Assembly (NCBI RefSeq): GCF_026107515.2
Contig: NZ_JAPCHW010000001.1
Coordinates: forward strand, 62,001-126,000
DNA length: 64,000 nucleotides
Reading direction: 5' to 3'
Origin: Glutamicibacter sp. MNS18
GTDB lineage: Bacteria > Actinomycetota > Actinomycetes > Actinomycetales > Micrococcaceae
Part shown: positions 26,681 to 35,553 of the stretch, in pieces
Layout: each line of letters opens with the position of its first letter
How positions within the stretch are numbered: the stretch's first letter is position 1
The notes under the pieces: model-generated
Told to the model about the DNA's origin: nothing
The model's input: only the letters and a program-made list of their open reading frames with translations
Databases searched by the model: none
Program-made: the position numbers and the translations under genes

Positions 26681-27178
26681 ATGCGCTACCTGAGAGTCGG
26701 GTTATATGTCTTGGCAGGAATCGGGGTGTCGTTAGGCTACACGGCTGCGGTTGGCCTGCTTTCCGTGCAGGCGCTGGCTGCCCGCGCCGGGGCAGTCCTC
26801 GACCTGGACAACATCGTCGTCGGGGTGCAACCACCGAGCATTCCGTACTGGCAAATGTCCGCAATCGTAGGGGGAGCACTGCTGGCCGCCTACGCCGTGG
26901 CCTCTGCGCCGCGCCACCGCCCCGTGCCGGAGCGGATCGCGATCAGTAGCAGCTTCCTGGCCTGTACCGTTGCATTGCTGATCTACACCTTCGCCAATAT
27001 CCAGGGTGGGGACTCCCTGCTCAGCGTTGCCGACGGCGCACTTCCGGGGTGGCAGGGCTGGCTGGTCAAGGCGAGCAACGATTCCTCACTCCACCTGATG
27101 CTCGTGATGAGCGCCCTATTGGTCGGGATCCAGCTGCTTCGAACCCGTCAGCATCGATCCAGCAGAAAGGGCGGGTGA
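26681..27178 (+). CDS. Unknown membrane protein
   Basis: 165 residues if started at ATG 26681; ATG 26660 is also in frame. I recognise no family. Four hydrophobic stretches are visible: LYVLAGIGVSLGYTAAVGLLSVQALAA, SAIVGGALLAAYAVASA, SSFLACTVALLIYTFANI and LHLMLVMSALLVGIQLL. A loop rich in Pro and Asp lies between the first two, and the tail is basic. The SD is weak (GACGGGGAT). It is preceded by 287 bases in which I see no gene. Its TGA overlaps a GTG of the next doubtful reading frame. Confidence 0.6.
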   Translation: MRYLRVGLYVLAGIGVSLGYTAAVGLLSVQALAARAGAVLDLDNIVVGVQPPSIPYWQMSAIVGGALLAAYAVASAPRHRPVPERIAISSSFLACTVALLIYTFANIQGGDSLLSVADGALPGWQGWLVKASNDSSLHLMLVMSALLVGIQLLRTRQHRSSRKGG

Positions 27179-27508
27179 CGGGTTTCAGTTCGGATGCCTA
27201 CCCAACGCCCGGATTCCCTTCGCTGCCTGCCGAAACCACGGCGCTGGAGCCGCTCCCGGTGGACCCGACCCTTACCCCAATGAATGGCCCCGGTTCGTGG
27301 CCGATTCCGGATGACGTGACAGGTCGTTCATCGGTGGTCTTGGAGCGCTCGGGTGCGCCCACGCTGGGCCGCGTGTTCGGGGAGCCCACCGACATCCACC
27401 CGGAGGAGCGCGAACACGCGCAATTTCCAAGACCACCCCACTTGGATCACGGAGTCACCGTCCGCACCTGGGGACCTGTGTGCCGTCCCCGTTGGCTCCG
27501 AACCGGAA
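27175..27508 (+). other. 334-base interval with a coding-like but unterminated reading frame
   Basis: A GTG at 27175 overlaps the stop of the preceding gene (GTGA) and opens a frame with strong third-position G/C from about 27235 to 27420 (ETTALEPLPVDPTLTPMNG, VVLERSGAPTLGRVFGEP). The frame has no stop before trmB and runs on antisense to it, and I recognise no family. It may be a small or decayed gene whose end is lost by frameshift, or chance. I see no hairpin or promoter worth naming here. Confidence 0.25.
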
Positions 27509-28366
27509 CTAGGCTATGCGGGTGTAGGCCAGGTCGAAGACAAGCCGCCCGGCCTTCAACGCCTTGCCCTCGAAACTGGTCAGGATCCGGCGATCGAAAC
27601 GTGGCGCCCAGCCTCCGGTCTCATCCACGAAGTCCGGTTCCTTCTCATGGTTTTCCAGGCCACCGCGGCGCACTCGGGTCAGGTTGCTTTCCTCGCCGGC
27701 CAGATGCCCCGGGTACTGGTTCTCGAAGGACTCGTGCGATTCAAGCAATTCGCGCATCTGCTCGGCATAGTTCGACCAGTCGGTGGCCAACCGCAGCGTG
27801 CCGCCCGGTTTGAGGGCACGGGCCACCTTGTCCAGGAAGCCGGCCTTGATCAGGCGGCGCTTGTGGTGGCGGGTCTTATGCCACGGATCGGAGAAGAAGA
27901 TCCAGATCTCATCGGCGCTGCCCTCTTCCAACATGACATCCAGCACCTCGGGGGCATTGGCCTGGATCGCGCGGACGTTCTCCAAACCGAAGGACTCGAC
28001 CTTCAGCATCAGCTGGGCCAGGCCCGGGCGGTAGACCTCCACGGCCAGGTAGTTGCTGGCGGGGTCCTCCTTGGCGGCATTGGCGATGCATTCGCCAAGC
28101 CCTGTGCCGATTTCCACGATGAGCGGGGCCTGGCGCCCGAATGTCGAGTACAGATCAAGATGCTGGTCCTCGGCCACCGAGGTGTCGGCACGCTTGCGGT
28201 CCGGTTCGATGATGTAGCGATCCGCGTTGCGTTCCCACGCCTTGGCCCGCCGACCCTGCAGGCGGTTGCCGCGACGGACGAAAGATACCGGTTCGTTTCG
28301 GTACAGTTCCGGGTCGCGGTAATCGGGGTCGGTGGTTGGATCGGGGCTCACGCTACTGTCGCTCAT
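27509..28366 (-). CDS. trmB: tRNA (guanine-N7-)-methyltransferase
   Basis: 285-residue SAM-dependent enzyme methylating G46 of tRNA. Seen: VEIGTGLGECIANAA (SAM motif I), YLAVEVYRPGLAQLM, and EIWIFFSDPWHKTRHHKRRLIKAGFL, the TrmB signature with the conserved DPWxKxxHxKRR; a final FEGKALKAGRLVFDLAY. The N-terminal extension of about 60 residues is charged. No SD; TAGGAT ends 8 bases before the ATG. Confidence 0.95.
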   Translation of the reverse strand: MSDSSVSPDPTTDPDYRDPELYRNEPVSFVRRGNRLQGRRAKAWERNADRYIIEPDRKRADTSVAEDQHLDLYSTFGRQAPLIVEIGTGLGECIANAAKEDPASNYLAVEVYRPGLAQLMLKVESFGLENVRAIQANAPEVLDVMLEEGSADEIWIFFSDPWHKTRHHKRRLIKAGFLDKVARALKPGGTLRLATDWSNYAEQMRELLESHESFENQYPGHLAGEESNLTRVRRGGLENHEKEPDFVDETGGWAPRFDRRILTSFEGKALKAGRLVFDLAYTRIA

Positions 28367-28374
28367 GATGTTTT

Positions 28375-28380
28375 ATCCTA
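28375..28380 (-). promoter_or_regulatory. -10 hexamer of trmB, leaderless candidate
   Basis: TAGGAT on the minus strand, 8 bases before ATG 28366; no SD. Confidence 0.5.
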
Positions 28381-28508
28381 GCCGAGCTTCGGGTGCGTTG
28401 CCGGGTCGGTCCGGGGTGAGAACCGTCGCTGTGAACGCGGGTGGACGGGGGAACTTTCAGGGTCTTCCCGGATGGTGTGATGTGCCCGGGATGCGCAAGG
28501 ATGGGAAC

Positions 28509-28919
28509 ATGAATCTCTTGCGTGCGGTGCTCAACATTATTTGGCTGGTTTTCGGTGGGCTGTGGTTGGCCCTGGGCTACATCCTTGCCGGCATCATCTG
28601 CTGCATCCTGATCATCACGATTCCCTTCGGGATCGCCTCGTTCAGGATTGCCGGATATGCGCTTTGGCCATTCGGCCGCACCGTGGTTGACCGCGGTCCG
28701 GTGGGTGCCTTCTCCACGCTGGGCAATGTGATCTGGCTGGTGGTCGCCGGGATCTGGATCGCCATCGGACATGTGGTGACCGCTATCCCGATGTTCGTAT
28801 CGATCGTGGGCATCCCGCTGGGGATCGCGAACCTGAAGATGATCCCGGTGTCGCTGATGCCGCTGGGCAAGGTGATTGTCCCCTCCGACTACTACATCGG
28901 CACCATGCGTAGCCGGTAG
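28509..28919 (+). CDS. YccF domain-containing membrane protein
   Basis: 136-residue protein with the duplicated YccF domain. Each half reads NIIWLVFGGLWLALGYILAGIICCILIITIPFGIASFRIA or NVIWLVVAGIWIAIGHVVTAIPMFVSIVGIPLGIANLKM, followed by LWPFG or LMPLG. Four membrane helices are likely. Function is unknown. ATG 28509 has AAGGATGG upstream; ATG 28491 is an in-frame alternative. The last codons lie in a 4x GTAGCCG tandem repeat that includes the TAG stop. Confidence 0.88.
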   Translation: MNLLRAVLNIIWLVFGGLWLALGYILAGIICCILIITIPFGIASFRIAGYALWPFGRTVVDRGPVGAFSTLGNVIWLVVAGIWIAIGHVVTAIPMFVSIVGIPLGIANLKMIPVSLMPLGKVIVPSDYYIGTMRSR

Positions 28920-28936
28920 CCGGTAGCCGGTAGCCG
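28909..28936 (+). repeat. Four tandem GTAGCCG heptamers at the end of the YccF gene
   Basis: Four exact copies, starting at 28909, 28916, 28923 and 28930. The gene's stop codon is inside the second copy. Slippage would not alter the protein because stop is reached after copy one. Confidence 0.9.
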
Positions 28937-28944
28937 GTGGACAA

Positions 28945-28985
28945 CCGCATCGCGTGTACTTCCCAACGGGGTACACGCGATGCGG
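28945..28985 (+). terminator. Hairpin terminator after the YccF gene
   Basis: 15-bp perfect stem (28945-28959 with 28971-28985), an 11-nt loop and a short TTT after it. It separates the YccF gene from the clpB promoter. Confidence 0.75.
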
Positions 28986-29053
28986 CGTTTAACGGGCCGG
29001 CAAATCCTGCGAAAAATTCTTGTGAAGTTCGGAATAGTTACCCCCAAATTGAA

Positions 29054-29074
29054 GTTGAGTTAAGTACACTCAAG
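29054..29074 (+). promoter_or_regulatory. HAIR element (HspR operator) of clpB
   Basis: GTTGAGT-N7-ACTCAAG; 13 of 14 consensus positions of CTTGAGT-N7-ACTCAAG match. It lies 35 bases before the clpB GTG. Confidence 0.9.
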
Positions 29075-29108
29075 TTTACAAGGTGTTTGATTCAGAGAGA
29101 GGACTCGC

Positions 29109-31694
29109 GTGGATACCAAACTCACGACCAAGAGCCAGGAAGCACTGTCTGCTGCCGGCATGAATGCCTCTACCGCAGGCAACCCGCAGATCGAACCGGC
29201 CCACCTGCTCAAAGCGCTGCTGGACCAACGTGATTCGGTGGCTGTCGCGCTGCTGAAGACCGCCGGCATCGATGTGGACGGGCTGTCGGTCAAGGCCAGC
29301 TCCGTCATCAAGAACCTGCCCACAGGCTCGGGCTCATCCGTGGCCCAGGCCCAGTTTTCCCGCCAGTTGCTCCAAACGGTGAATGCCGCCCAGGAGCTGG
29401 CCACCGAGTTGGGGGACAGCTACGTGTCCACCGAGCACCTGGCCATCGCCCTGGCCTCGGATGTGACCAAGGCCGGTGAGGCCATGCGTGAGGCCGGGGC
29501 GACCCGTGAGTTGCTGGCCGCCACCTTGCCCTCGATCCGGGGGGACCGCAAGGTGGATAGTCCCGACCCCGAGGGGACCTTCCAGTCGCTGGAGAAGTTC
29601 GGCACCGACATGACGGCGCTGGCCCGCGCCGGAAAACTGGACCCGGTGATCGGCCGGGACAAGGAAATCCGTCGCGTGGTACAGGTGCTCTCGCGCCGTA
29701 CCAAGAACAACCCGGTGCTCATCGGCGAACCGGGCGTTGGCAAGACCGCCGTGGTCGAAGGACTGGCCCAGCGCATGGTGGCCGGGGATGTACCCGAATC
29801 CCTGCGCGGCAAGACGCTGATCTCGTTGGATCTGGGTGCCATGGTGGCCGGGGCCAAGTACCGCGGCGAGTTCGAGGAACGGCTGAAGGCCGTGCTGGAA
29901 GAGATCAAGGCCTCCGACGGACAGGTGGTCACCTTCATCGACGAGATCCACACCGTGGTCGGCGCCGGTGCCTCCGAAGGCGCGATGGATGCCGGCAATA
30001 TGCTCAAGCCGATGCTGGCCCGTGGGGAACTGCGGCTGATCGGTGCAACGACGCTGGACGAGTACCGCGAGAACATCGAAAAGGACCCGGCCCTGGAACG
30101 CCGGTTCGCCCAGGTCTATGTGGGTGAGCCGAGTGTGGATGACACCATCGCGATCCTGCGCGGCCTGAAGGAACGCTACGAGGCGCACCACAAGGTGGCG
30201 ATCGCCGACAGCGCGCTGGTGGCCGCCGCGGCGCTTTCCAACCGGTACATCTCCGGGCGTCAGCTGCCTGACAAGGCCATTGACCTGGTGGATGAGGCCG
30301 CCAGCCGGCTGCGTATGGAAATCGACTCGGCCCCCGAGGAAATCGATGAGCTGCGCCGCGATGTGGACCGGCTGACCATGGAGGAACTGGCCCTGTCCAC
30401 CGAGACCGACCCCGCTTCGGTGGAACGGCTCGAGGCGCTGCGTAAGGACATGGCCGACAAGAGGGAGCAGCTCGACGCACTGAACTCGCGCTGGGAGGCC
30501 GAGAAGGCCGGTCTGAACCGGGTGGGTGACCTCAAGGCGCAATTGGACGACCTGCGCAGCCAGGCCGAGAAGTACCAGCGCGAAGGTGACCTGGAGAACG
30601 CCTCCCGGTTGCTGTACGGACAGATCCCGGGCCTGCAACAGGAACTGGAGGCCGCCGCCGCGGCCGAGGCCACTGAGGGGGAGCGCGAGTTGATGGTGGC
30701 CGAACAGGTGACCGCGGATGACATCGCCGAGGTGATCTCCGCCTGGACCGGGATCCCGGCCGGGCGGATGCTGCAGGGTGAAAGTCAGAAGCTGCTGGAG
30801 ATGGAAAGCGTCATCGGCCAGCGGCTGATCGGCCAGGAGAAGGCCGTGGCCGCTGTTTCCGACGCGGTGCGCCGTTCCCGGGCCGGGATCGCCGATCCGG
30901 ACCGTCCCACCGGGTCGTTCCTGTTCCTGGGTCCCACCGGCGTGGGCAAGACCGAGCTGGCCAAGTCCCTGGCGGACTTCCTGTTCGATGACCCACGCGC
31001 GATGGTGCGCATCGACATGTCCGAGTACTCGGAGAAGCATGCGGTCTCCCGTCTGGTCGGTGCCCCTCCGGGGTACGTGGGCTACGAGGAGGGCGGCCAG
31101 CTGACCGAGGCGGTACGCCGCCGCCCCTACTCGGTGATCCTGCTGGACGAGGTGGAAAAGGCCCACCCCGAGGTCTTCGACATCCTGTTGCAGGTGCTTG
31201 ATGACGGGCGGCTCACCGACGGGCAGGGGCGCACCGTGGACTTCAGGAACACCATCCTGATCCTCACCTCGAACCTGGGCAGCCAGTTCCTGGTGGACCA
31301 GAACCTGGAACCCGCTGCGAAACACGACGCGGTGATGAACGTGGTCAATTCCTCGTTCAAGCCGGAGTTCCTGAACCGGCTGGATGAGGTGATCCTGTTT
31401 GATGCGCTGAGTGTGCAGCAACTGGCCCATATCGTTCAGCTGCAGATCGACTCGCTCTCCACCCGGCTGGCCGAACGCCGGCTGACCCTGGACGTGGATG
31501 ACGCGGCCTGCGACTGGCTGGCCATCTCCGGCTACGATCCGGCCTACGGTGCCCGTCCGCTGCGCCGGTTGGTGCAGCGTGAGATCGGCGACCGGCTGGC
31601 CCGCGAGATCCTCGCCGGGACCATCCAGGACGGCAACACCGTCAAGGTGGGCCTGGACGTCGAGGGCAACCAGCTGACGGTTGCCCCGGCATAA
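29109..31694 (+). CDS. clpB: ATP-dependent disaggregase ClpB
   Basis: 861-residue Hsp100 chaperone that pulls proteins out of aggregates with DnaK. Clp_N repeats occupy about 1-145, AAA1 has Walker A GEPGVGKT with Lys212, and the middle coiled coil (about 400-520) is rich in Glu, Arg and Leu. AAA2 has GPTGVGKT with Lys614, and the C-terminal ClpB D2-small domain follows. Start GTG behind AGAGAGGAC. The HAIR box places it in the HspR regulon with dnaK. Confidence 0.97.
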   Translation: MDTKLTTKSQEALSAAGMNASTAGNPQIEPAHLLKALLDQRDSVAVALLKTAGIDVDGLSVKASSVIKNLPTGSGSSVAQAQFSRQLLQTVNAAQELATELGDSYVSTEHLAIALASDVTKAGEAMREAGATRELLAATLPSIRGDRKVDSPDPEGTFQSLEKFGTDMTALARAGKLDPVIGRDKEIRRVVQVLSRRTKNNPVLIGEPGVGKTAVVEGLAQRMVAGDVPESLRGKTLISLDLGAMVAGAKYRGEFEERLKAVLEEIKASDGQVVTFIDEIHTVVGAGASEGAMDAGNMLKPMLARGELRLIGATTLDEYRENIEKDPALERRFAQVYVGEPSVDDTIAILRGLKERYEAHHKVAIADSALVAAAALSNRYISGRQLPDKAIDLVDEAASRLRMEIDSAPEEIDELRRDVDRLTMEELALSTETDPASVERLEALRKDMADKREQLDALNSRWEAEKAGLNRVGDLKAQLDDLRSQAEKYQREGDLENASRLLYGQIPGLQQELEAAAAAEATEGERELMVAEQVTADDIAEVISAWTGIPAGRMLQGESQKLLEMESVIGQRLIGQEKAVAAVSDAVRRSRAGIADPDRPTGSFLFLGPTGVGKTELAKSLADFLFDDPRAMVRIDMSEYSEKHAVSRLVGAPPGYVGYEEGGQLTEAVRRRPYSVILLDEVEKAHPEVFDILLQVLDDGRLTDGQGRTVDFRNTILILTSNLGSQFLVDQNLEPAAKHDAVMNVVNSSFKPEFLNRLDEVILFDALSVQQLAHIVQLQIDSLSTRLAERRLTLDVDDAACDWLAISGYDPAYGARPLRRLVQREIGDRLAREILAGTIQDGNTVKVGLDVEGNQLTVAPA

Positions 31695-31716
31695 CCACGC
31701 AGGGGGTCGGTTAACA

Positions 31717-31754
31717 AGGGAAGGGGCCGCACCAGGTGGTGCGGCCCCTTCCCT
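31717..31754. terminator. Bidirectional hairpin terminator, clpB / Septum_form gene
   Basis: 17-bp perfect stem (31717-31733 with 31738-31754) and an AGGT loop, between convergent genes. Confidence 0.85.
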
Positions 31755-31760
31755 GCGATA

Positions 31761-32345
31761 TCAGCTTTCCTCGGGCGGTAGCAGCAACGAGCCACGGATA
31801 TTCCCGTCGCTCAGCGAGAGGAAACAGGAAACCAGGCGGTCACCCTGGGACCAGGTGCCCTGGCTGGGCCGTGAGAAATGGTAGGTCCAGCTGGAGTCCA
31901 GTGGAGAGCTGGGATCCAACGAGATGGATTTGCACAGGTTTTCGGCCTCATTGAGCAAGGTATCGGCCCCGGGGAATTCCTCGCCTTCCAACTCGAAGGT
32001 GCCGATCAGCTGGGCATTGTGGGCCGACTCGCAGGTGACCACGGTCTGCGGATCCAGGGGAGAGGTGAAGCCGCGCAGGCATTCGCCCACTTCCAGGTGC
32101 TCCGGGGCCATCCCCTGGGCAATGACCCCGTCCAGCCCCGGGTTCGGATTGCGTTCAACCTCGGCACCCACCGGCCCCGGGGCTGGTGCGATGAAACGCA
32201 GGACGATGAACACCGCTGCCGCCGCCAAGGCCAGGAAGGCTATTGCAAGCAGAATCCACTGGCCGGTACGCCTCTTCTCCGGCTCCGGCTCGGGCTTCAA
32301 CGGCGGCAAGGCCGCCTGCGGCGAGGGGAGATTGCTATCGGCCAC
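31761..32345 (-). CDS. Septum_form domain membrane-anchored protein
   Basis: 194 residues. A proline-rich cytoplasmic N-terminus (LPPLKPEPEPEKRR) precedes one membrane helix (WILLAIAFLALAAAAVFIVLRFI) and an extracytoplasmic domain with VGECLRGFTSPLDPQTVVTCESAHNAQLIGTFELEGEEFPGADTLLNEAENLC. This is the cysteine/histidine pattern of the Septum_form (PF13845) family, common and mostly uncharacterised in actinobacteria. An upstream TTG at 32384 is in frame, but AAGGAG sits 9 bases before GTG 32345, so I chose the latter. Confidence 0.8.
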   Translation of the reverse strand: MADSNLPSPQAALPPLKPEPEPEKRRTGQWILLAIAFLALAAAAVFIVLRFIAPAPGPVGAEVERNPNPGLDGVIAQGMAPEHLEVGECLRGFTSPLDPQTVVTCESAHNAQLIGTFELEGEEFPGADTLLNEAENLCKSISLDPSSPLDSSWTYHFSRPSQGTWSQGDRLVSCFLSLSDGNIRGSLLLPPEES

Positions 32346-32462
32346 CGATGTGAACTCCTTCACATGGATTTGGGTTGCGGGCAATTGTTCATAGGGCTTG
32401 CCGTCAGTCTAGCGGTTCGGGCACGTGTTGCGATGAGCGCTCGCCGTGGAATCGTGTTAACC

Positions 32463-32491
32463 TTGAATTACGAAAGAACTGATCACATATT
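32463..32491 (+). promoter_or_regulatory. Sigma70-type promoter of the DUF3073 gene
   Basis: TTGAAT (32463-32468), a 17-nt spacer, CATATT (32486-32491). This gives a leader of about 58 nt. Confidence 0.6.
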
Positions 32492-32555
32492 CGGGGGCCT
32501 TCGCCGTTTAGCGGTGGACCACCTCCCGACTCTACTGAAAAGAGGGGGTCACGCC

Positions 32556-32783
32556 ATGGGGCGCGGCCGTCAAAAGGCTAAAGCACAGCGTCAGGCGCGA
32601 GACATCAAGTACTACTCGCCCGCAACCGATCTGACCGCACTAGAGCGTGAACTCGGTGTACGCACCGAGCGATACACTCATGCACCTGAGCCAGTCGAAT
32701 CGGCGTACGAAGAAGATTATTCGGAGTACGAAGATCTGGCCAAGAAATATTCCGATGACCCGGAGGGCGACGGTAAGCATTAG
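32556..32783 (+). CDS. DUF3073 family protein
   Basis: 75-residue charged protein that begins MGRGRQKAKAQRQARDIKYYSP, the highly conserved start of the actinobacterial DUF3073 family, then TDLTALERELG. The C-terminal half is acidic and Tyr-rich (YEEDYSEYEDLAKKYSDDPEGD). Function is unknown; the basic head and acidic tail suggest nucleic-acid or protein binding, which is speculative. GAGGGGG precedes the ATG. It has its own promoter and a long hairpin after it. Confidence 0.9.
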   Translation: MGRGRQKAKAQRQARDIKYYSPATDLTALERELGVRTERYTHAPEPVESAYEEDYSEYEDLAKKYSDDPEGDGKH

Positions 32784-32860
32784 ACCGTCGGGTTTCGGGT
32801 GGTGATGAACCCGGCATCTCTCCGTATCGGAAAAGTCTGACCCTTCAGTACACATCACAG

Positions 32861-32914
32861 GACAAGCCGCAACAACTAGGCTAAATTTAGCCCTAGCTCG
32901 TTGCGGCATTTGTC
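32861..32914 (+). terminator. Long structured hairpin between the DUF3073 gene and the sirtuin gene
   Basis: Outer arms GACAA-GCCGCAAC (32861-32873) and GTTGCGGC-AT-TTGTC (32900-32914) enclose an inner stem CTAGG-CTAAA / TTTAG-C-CCTAG. About 23 base pairs have only small bulges. Probable terminator of the DUF3073 transcript; no T tract. Confidence 0.7.
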
Positions 32915-32944
32915 GTGTCCGGAAGCCAGCGCGAAAGGCCATTA

Positions 32945-33865
32945 GTGGAAGACCACCATTCGTTATCGATCCAGATGGCACATCATTCGGCGATCCGTTC
33001 CATGCAGCGGATCGTGGAACAAAGTGCCGAACCACATGACCCGGATGAGGCCCGGGCCGGGGTACAGCACCTGCTGGATACCGGCAATGTGCTGGTGGTC
33101 ACCGGTGCAGGGGTGTCCACCGACTCCGGAATTCCGGATTACCGCGGCCCCAATGGATCACTGCAGCGGCACCGCCCGATGACCTATCAGGAATTCCGGT
33201 ATCGCCCGGATGCCCGGCAGCGGTACTGGGCCCGCAGCTTCATCGGTTGGCGTCAGATGTTCAGCGCCGAACCCAACGCCATCCACCACCGGCTGGTTCG
33301 TTGGGAAAACGAGGGGCGCATCAGCGGGATCGTGACCCAGAACGTGGATGGTTTGCACCAGGCAGCCGGGTCACGTGCCGTGGTGCCGGTGCACGGGAAC
33401 TTGTCGATCGTGAATTGCCTGGACTGCGGAAACAGCGAGGACCGCCGGGCACTGGACCAGCGGCTACTGGCCGCGAATCCAGGCTATGTCGAGCGCGTGG
33501 AGCTTGAGCCGGCGGCGGTGAATCCCGACGGGGATGTGGACCTGCCCGCGCACCTGGTCAAGGATTTCGTGATGGTGCCTTGCCTGCGGTGCGGGTCGGT
33601 GGCATTGAAACCGGATGTGGTGTATTTCGGCGAAAGTGTCCCGGCTGAACGCAAGGAACGGATCGCGCAACTCGAAGCGAATTCCACCGCGTTGTTGGTG
33701 ATGGGGTCCTCCTTGGCGGTCATGAGCGGCTACCGGATCCTGCTGGATTTCGTGAAGCGTGAGTTACCGGTGGCCCTGGTGACCAACGGGCACGTACGCG
33801 GGGAGGAAAAAGCGACCTGGCGTTGGCGGGTGCCCCTGACCGAGGCGCTGGCGCAGCTGGTGTAG
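32945..33865 (+). CDS. NAD-dependent protein deacetylase (sirtuin)
   Basis: 306-residue Sir2 family enzyme. NAD-binding GAGVSTDSGIPDYRG starts at residue 54, TQNVDGLH is at 131-138, and the catalytic His150 is in VHGN. Zinc ligands are C158, C161, C213 and C216. VYFGESVP and VMGSSLAVMSG follow. All key residues are present. The loop between the cysteine pairs is long (51 residues). A GTG at 32915 is in frame, but GAAAGG lies 7 bases before GTG 32945. Substrates are unknown; acetyl-CoA synthetase, encoded in this window, is a typical sirtuin target. Confidence 0.92.
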   Translation: MEDHHSLSIQMAHHSAIRSMQRIVEQSAEPHDPDEARAGVQHLLDTGNVLVVTGAGVSTDSGIPDYRGPNGSLQRHRPMTYQEFRYRPDARQRYWARSFIGWRQMFSAEPNAIHHRLVRWENEGRISGIVTQNVDGLHQAAGSRAVVPVHGNLSIVNCLDCGNSEDRRALDQRLLAANPGYVERVELEPAAVNPDGDVDLPAHLVKDFVMVPCLRCGSVALKPDVVYFGESVPAERKERIAQLEANSTALLVMGSSLAVMSGYRILLDFVKRELPVALVTNGHVRGEEKATWRWRVPLTEALAQLV

Positions 33866-33880
33866 GCGGTTTCCGGCCGG

Positions 33881-35512
33881 CTATTCAAGGTATTGCTGGA
33901 GCCGGTGTTCATGGGCCCACGCCGCGGCAGCGGTGCGGGAGCCGACGTTGACCTTGCCGAAGATGTTGCTCAGATGCCGGGCCACGGTTTTCTCACTGAG
34001 GAACAAGGCCGTGGCGATTTGCCGGTTGCTGTTACCGGCGGAGACCAATCGCAGGACCTGTACCTCGCGCGCCGTCAAGCCGCAGGGTGCGGGGCGCCCT
34101 GGAGGGGCGGCCAGGCTCTGGAGCAGGCGCTGGACCCCACCCTCATCCGGTGACGCGCCCAGGGCCGTGAACGCCGTCCGTGCGGCGGACAGCTCAGCGT
34201 GGGCGGATTCCGTATCACCAAGCTCCCCGAGAGCCTTTCCCAGCAGCACCCTTGCCTGGGCCGAACGGTAGGGCGAGTCCAGTTCGGTCCAGATCTGCCC
34301 GGCCTTCCGCGCGTAGGCGAGGGCAGCGGACGGGTCATTGTTCCTCAGCGCCACCATTGCGTGGACCGCAGCCGCTTCGGCGTGCGCGGTAGGGCAACCG
34401 GTGAGCTCCGCCAGCGCGTCCAGTTCCGCAATCAGTTCCTGGGCCCTGGGGCGATCTCCGTGTTCCAGGTTCAGGAGAATAGCCGCTGGCAGGTACACCG
34501 CCCGCTGCGCCTGCAAGGTGTGCTCGGCAAGGCAACGCTCCAGGGCAGCGACCGCCGGGCGTAGCGAACCCGACTGGAACCACAGCAAGGCCAGACCGGG
34601 CTGCGGATCACAGCCGTATTCGGCCGCCGATTGGTAGGCGCTCTCTGCCGCGGTGTGCTTGCCCTGGATCCGCAGCAGATCTCCACGCTCGCGCTCGGCC
34701 GCGCCGGCGGCGTAAACCTGGGCATTGTGCTCGAATCGGGTGCGGGCCGCATTGAATTCGGCGATGGCTTCACGCCAGGCACCATGTAGTGCCAACAGCT
34801 GTCCGGTATGTAAGGAACATTCACCACCGAAGGCGGTCATCTTCGGGTGTGATCCCCGCCAATCGGCCAACGCCCTGGTCCATTCCGCGACTCGCTCGAT
34901 GGCCCCTATCTCCTGGCAGGCCTCGATGGCAGCGCACCAGGCCAATCCATTGGGAATCTCGGTGCACTCACCGGCAAGTACCAGCGCCATGCCCTCATCA
35001 AGCATGTCCAGACCGGGACCTACCTGCCCGCCATAAATCCTCGCCCGTCCCAGGGCCACCAAGCCCAGGGCCAGCAGGTCAGGGCAATGGTGTTGTCGCC
35101 CGATAGCCAGGACTTGGCCAGCAGGTTCGGCCACCGTGGAAAAGCCGCTGTTTGCCAGGAGCCGATGGATTTCCATGACTTTCACATATCCGGCAGCGAT
35201 CTCCAGCTCTGTCGGATCCGAACCGTTCTCCCTGGAGAATTCAGCCAGCAGGTTCCGCGACCTGGCCAACCAGCCGTTAAACAAGGAAAGCTGTCCAGTC
35301 GTGCCGTAGACCATGGCCAACCGGAAGGCGGCCTGAAACCCTGATGCCCGATGACCCGAATCGATGTAGGTGATAAAGGCCCGATATAGCATGGGTACCG
35401 CCAGCCGAGGATCACCAGCAAGGTACGCCGCCGTACCTTGCGACAGCAGCTGGTCCGGTGACAGGGCCCCGGGTATTCGATCCCCGGGATCTTCGATTGT
35501 GGCTGCATCCAT
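33881..35512 (-). CDS. LuxR-type transcriptional regulator with helical-repeat sensor region
   Basis: 543 residues. The first about 440 residues are alpha-helical with TPR-like spacing (GTAAYLAGDPRLAVPMLYRAF, AYQSAAEYGCDPQPGLALLWFQSGSLRPAVAALER, HAMVALRNNDPSAALAYARKA). The C-terminal 65 residues are a LuxR/GerE HTH (LTAREVQVLRLVSAGNSNRQIATALFLSEKTVARHLSNIFGKVNVGSRTAAAAWA). There is no AAA/STAND ATPase. The frame is open further upstream, but GGAGG 8 bases before ATG 35512 decides the start. It lies 41 bases after the monooxygenase gene, probably co-transcribed, and may regulate the pair through the palindrome at 36826. Confidence 0.9.
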   Translation of the reverse strand: MDAATIEDPGDRIPGALSPDQLLSQGTAAYLAGDPRLAVPMLYRAFITYIDSGHRASGFQAAFRLAMVYGTTGQLSLFNGWLARSRNLLAEFSRENGSDPTELEIAAGYVKVMEIHRLLANSGFSTVAEPAGQVLAIGRQHHCPDLLALGLVALGRARIYGGQVGPGLDMLDEGMALVLAGECTEIPNGLAWCAAIEACQEIGAIERVAEWTRALADWRGSHPKMTAFGGECSLHTGQLLALHGAWREAIAEFNAARTRFEHNAQVYAAGAAERERGDLLRIQGKHTAAESAYQSAAEYGCDPQPGLALLWFQSGSLRPAVAALERCLAEHTLQAQRAVYLPAAILLNLEHGDRPRAQELIAELDALAELTGCPTAHAEAAAVHAMVALRNNDPSAALAYARKAGQIWTELDSPYRSAQARVLLGKALGELGDTESAHAELSAARTAFTALGASPDEGGVQRLLQSLAAPPGRPAPCGLTAREVQVLRLVSAGNSNRQIATALFLSEKTVARHLSNIFGKVNVGSRTAAAAWAHEHRLQQYLE

Positions 35513-35553
35513 GGCCAACGCCTCCACTTCGAGAGTACGCCGACATAGTGCAA

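Noticed and set aside
28909-28936. Short tandem repeat considered as a CRISPR or attachment site.
   Set aside because: The units are 7 bases without spacers, and no integrase, cas gene or mobile element is near.
29334-31430. Minus-strand open frame of about 698 codons opposite clpB.
   Set aside because: Antisense shadow of a highly conserved gene; low-complexity His/Gln/Gly composition, no domain.
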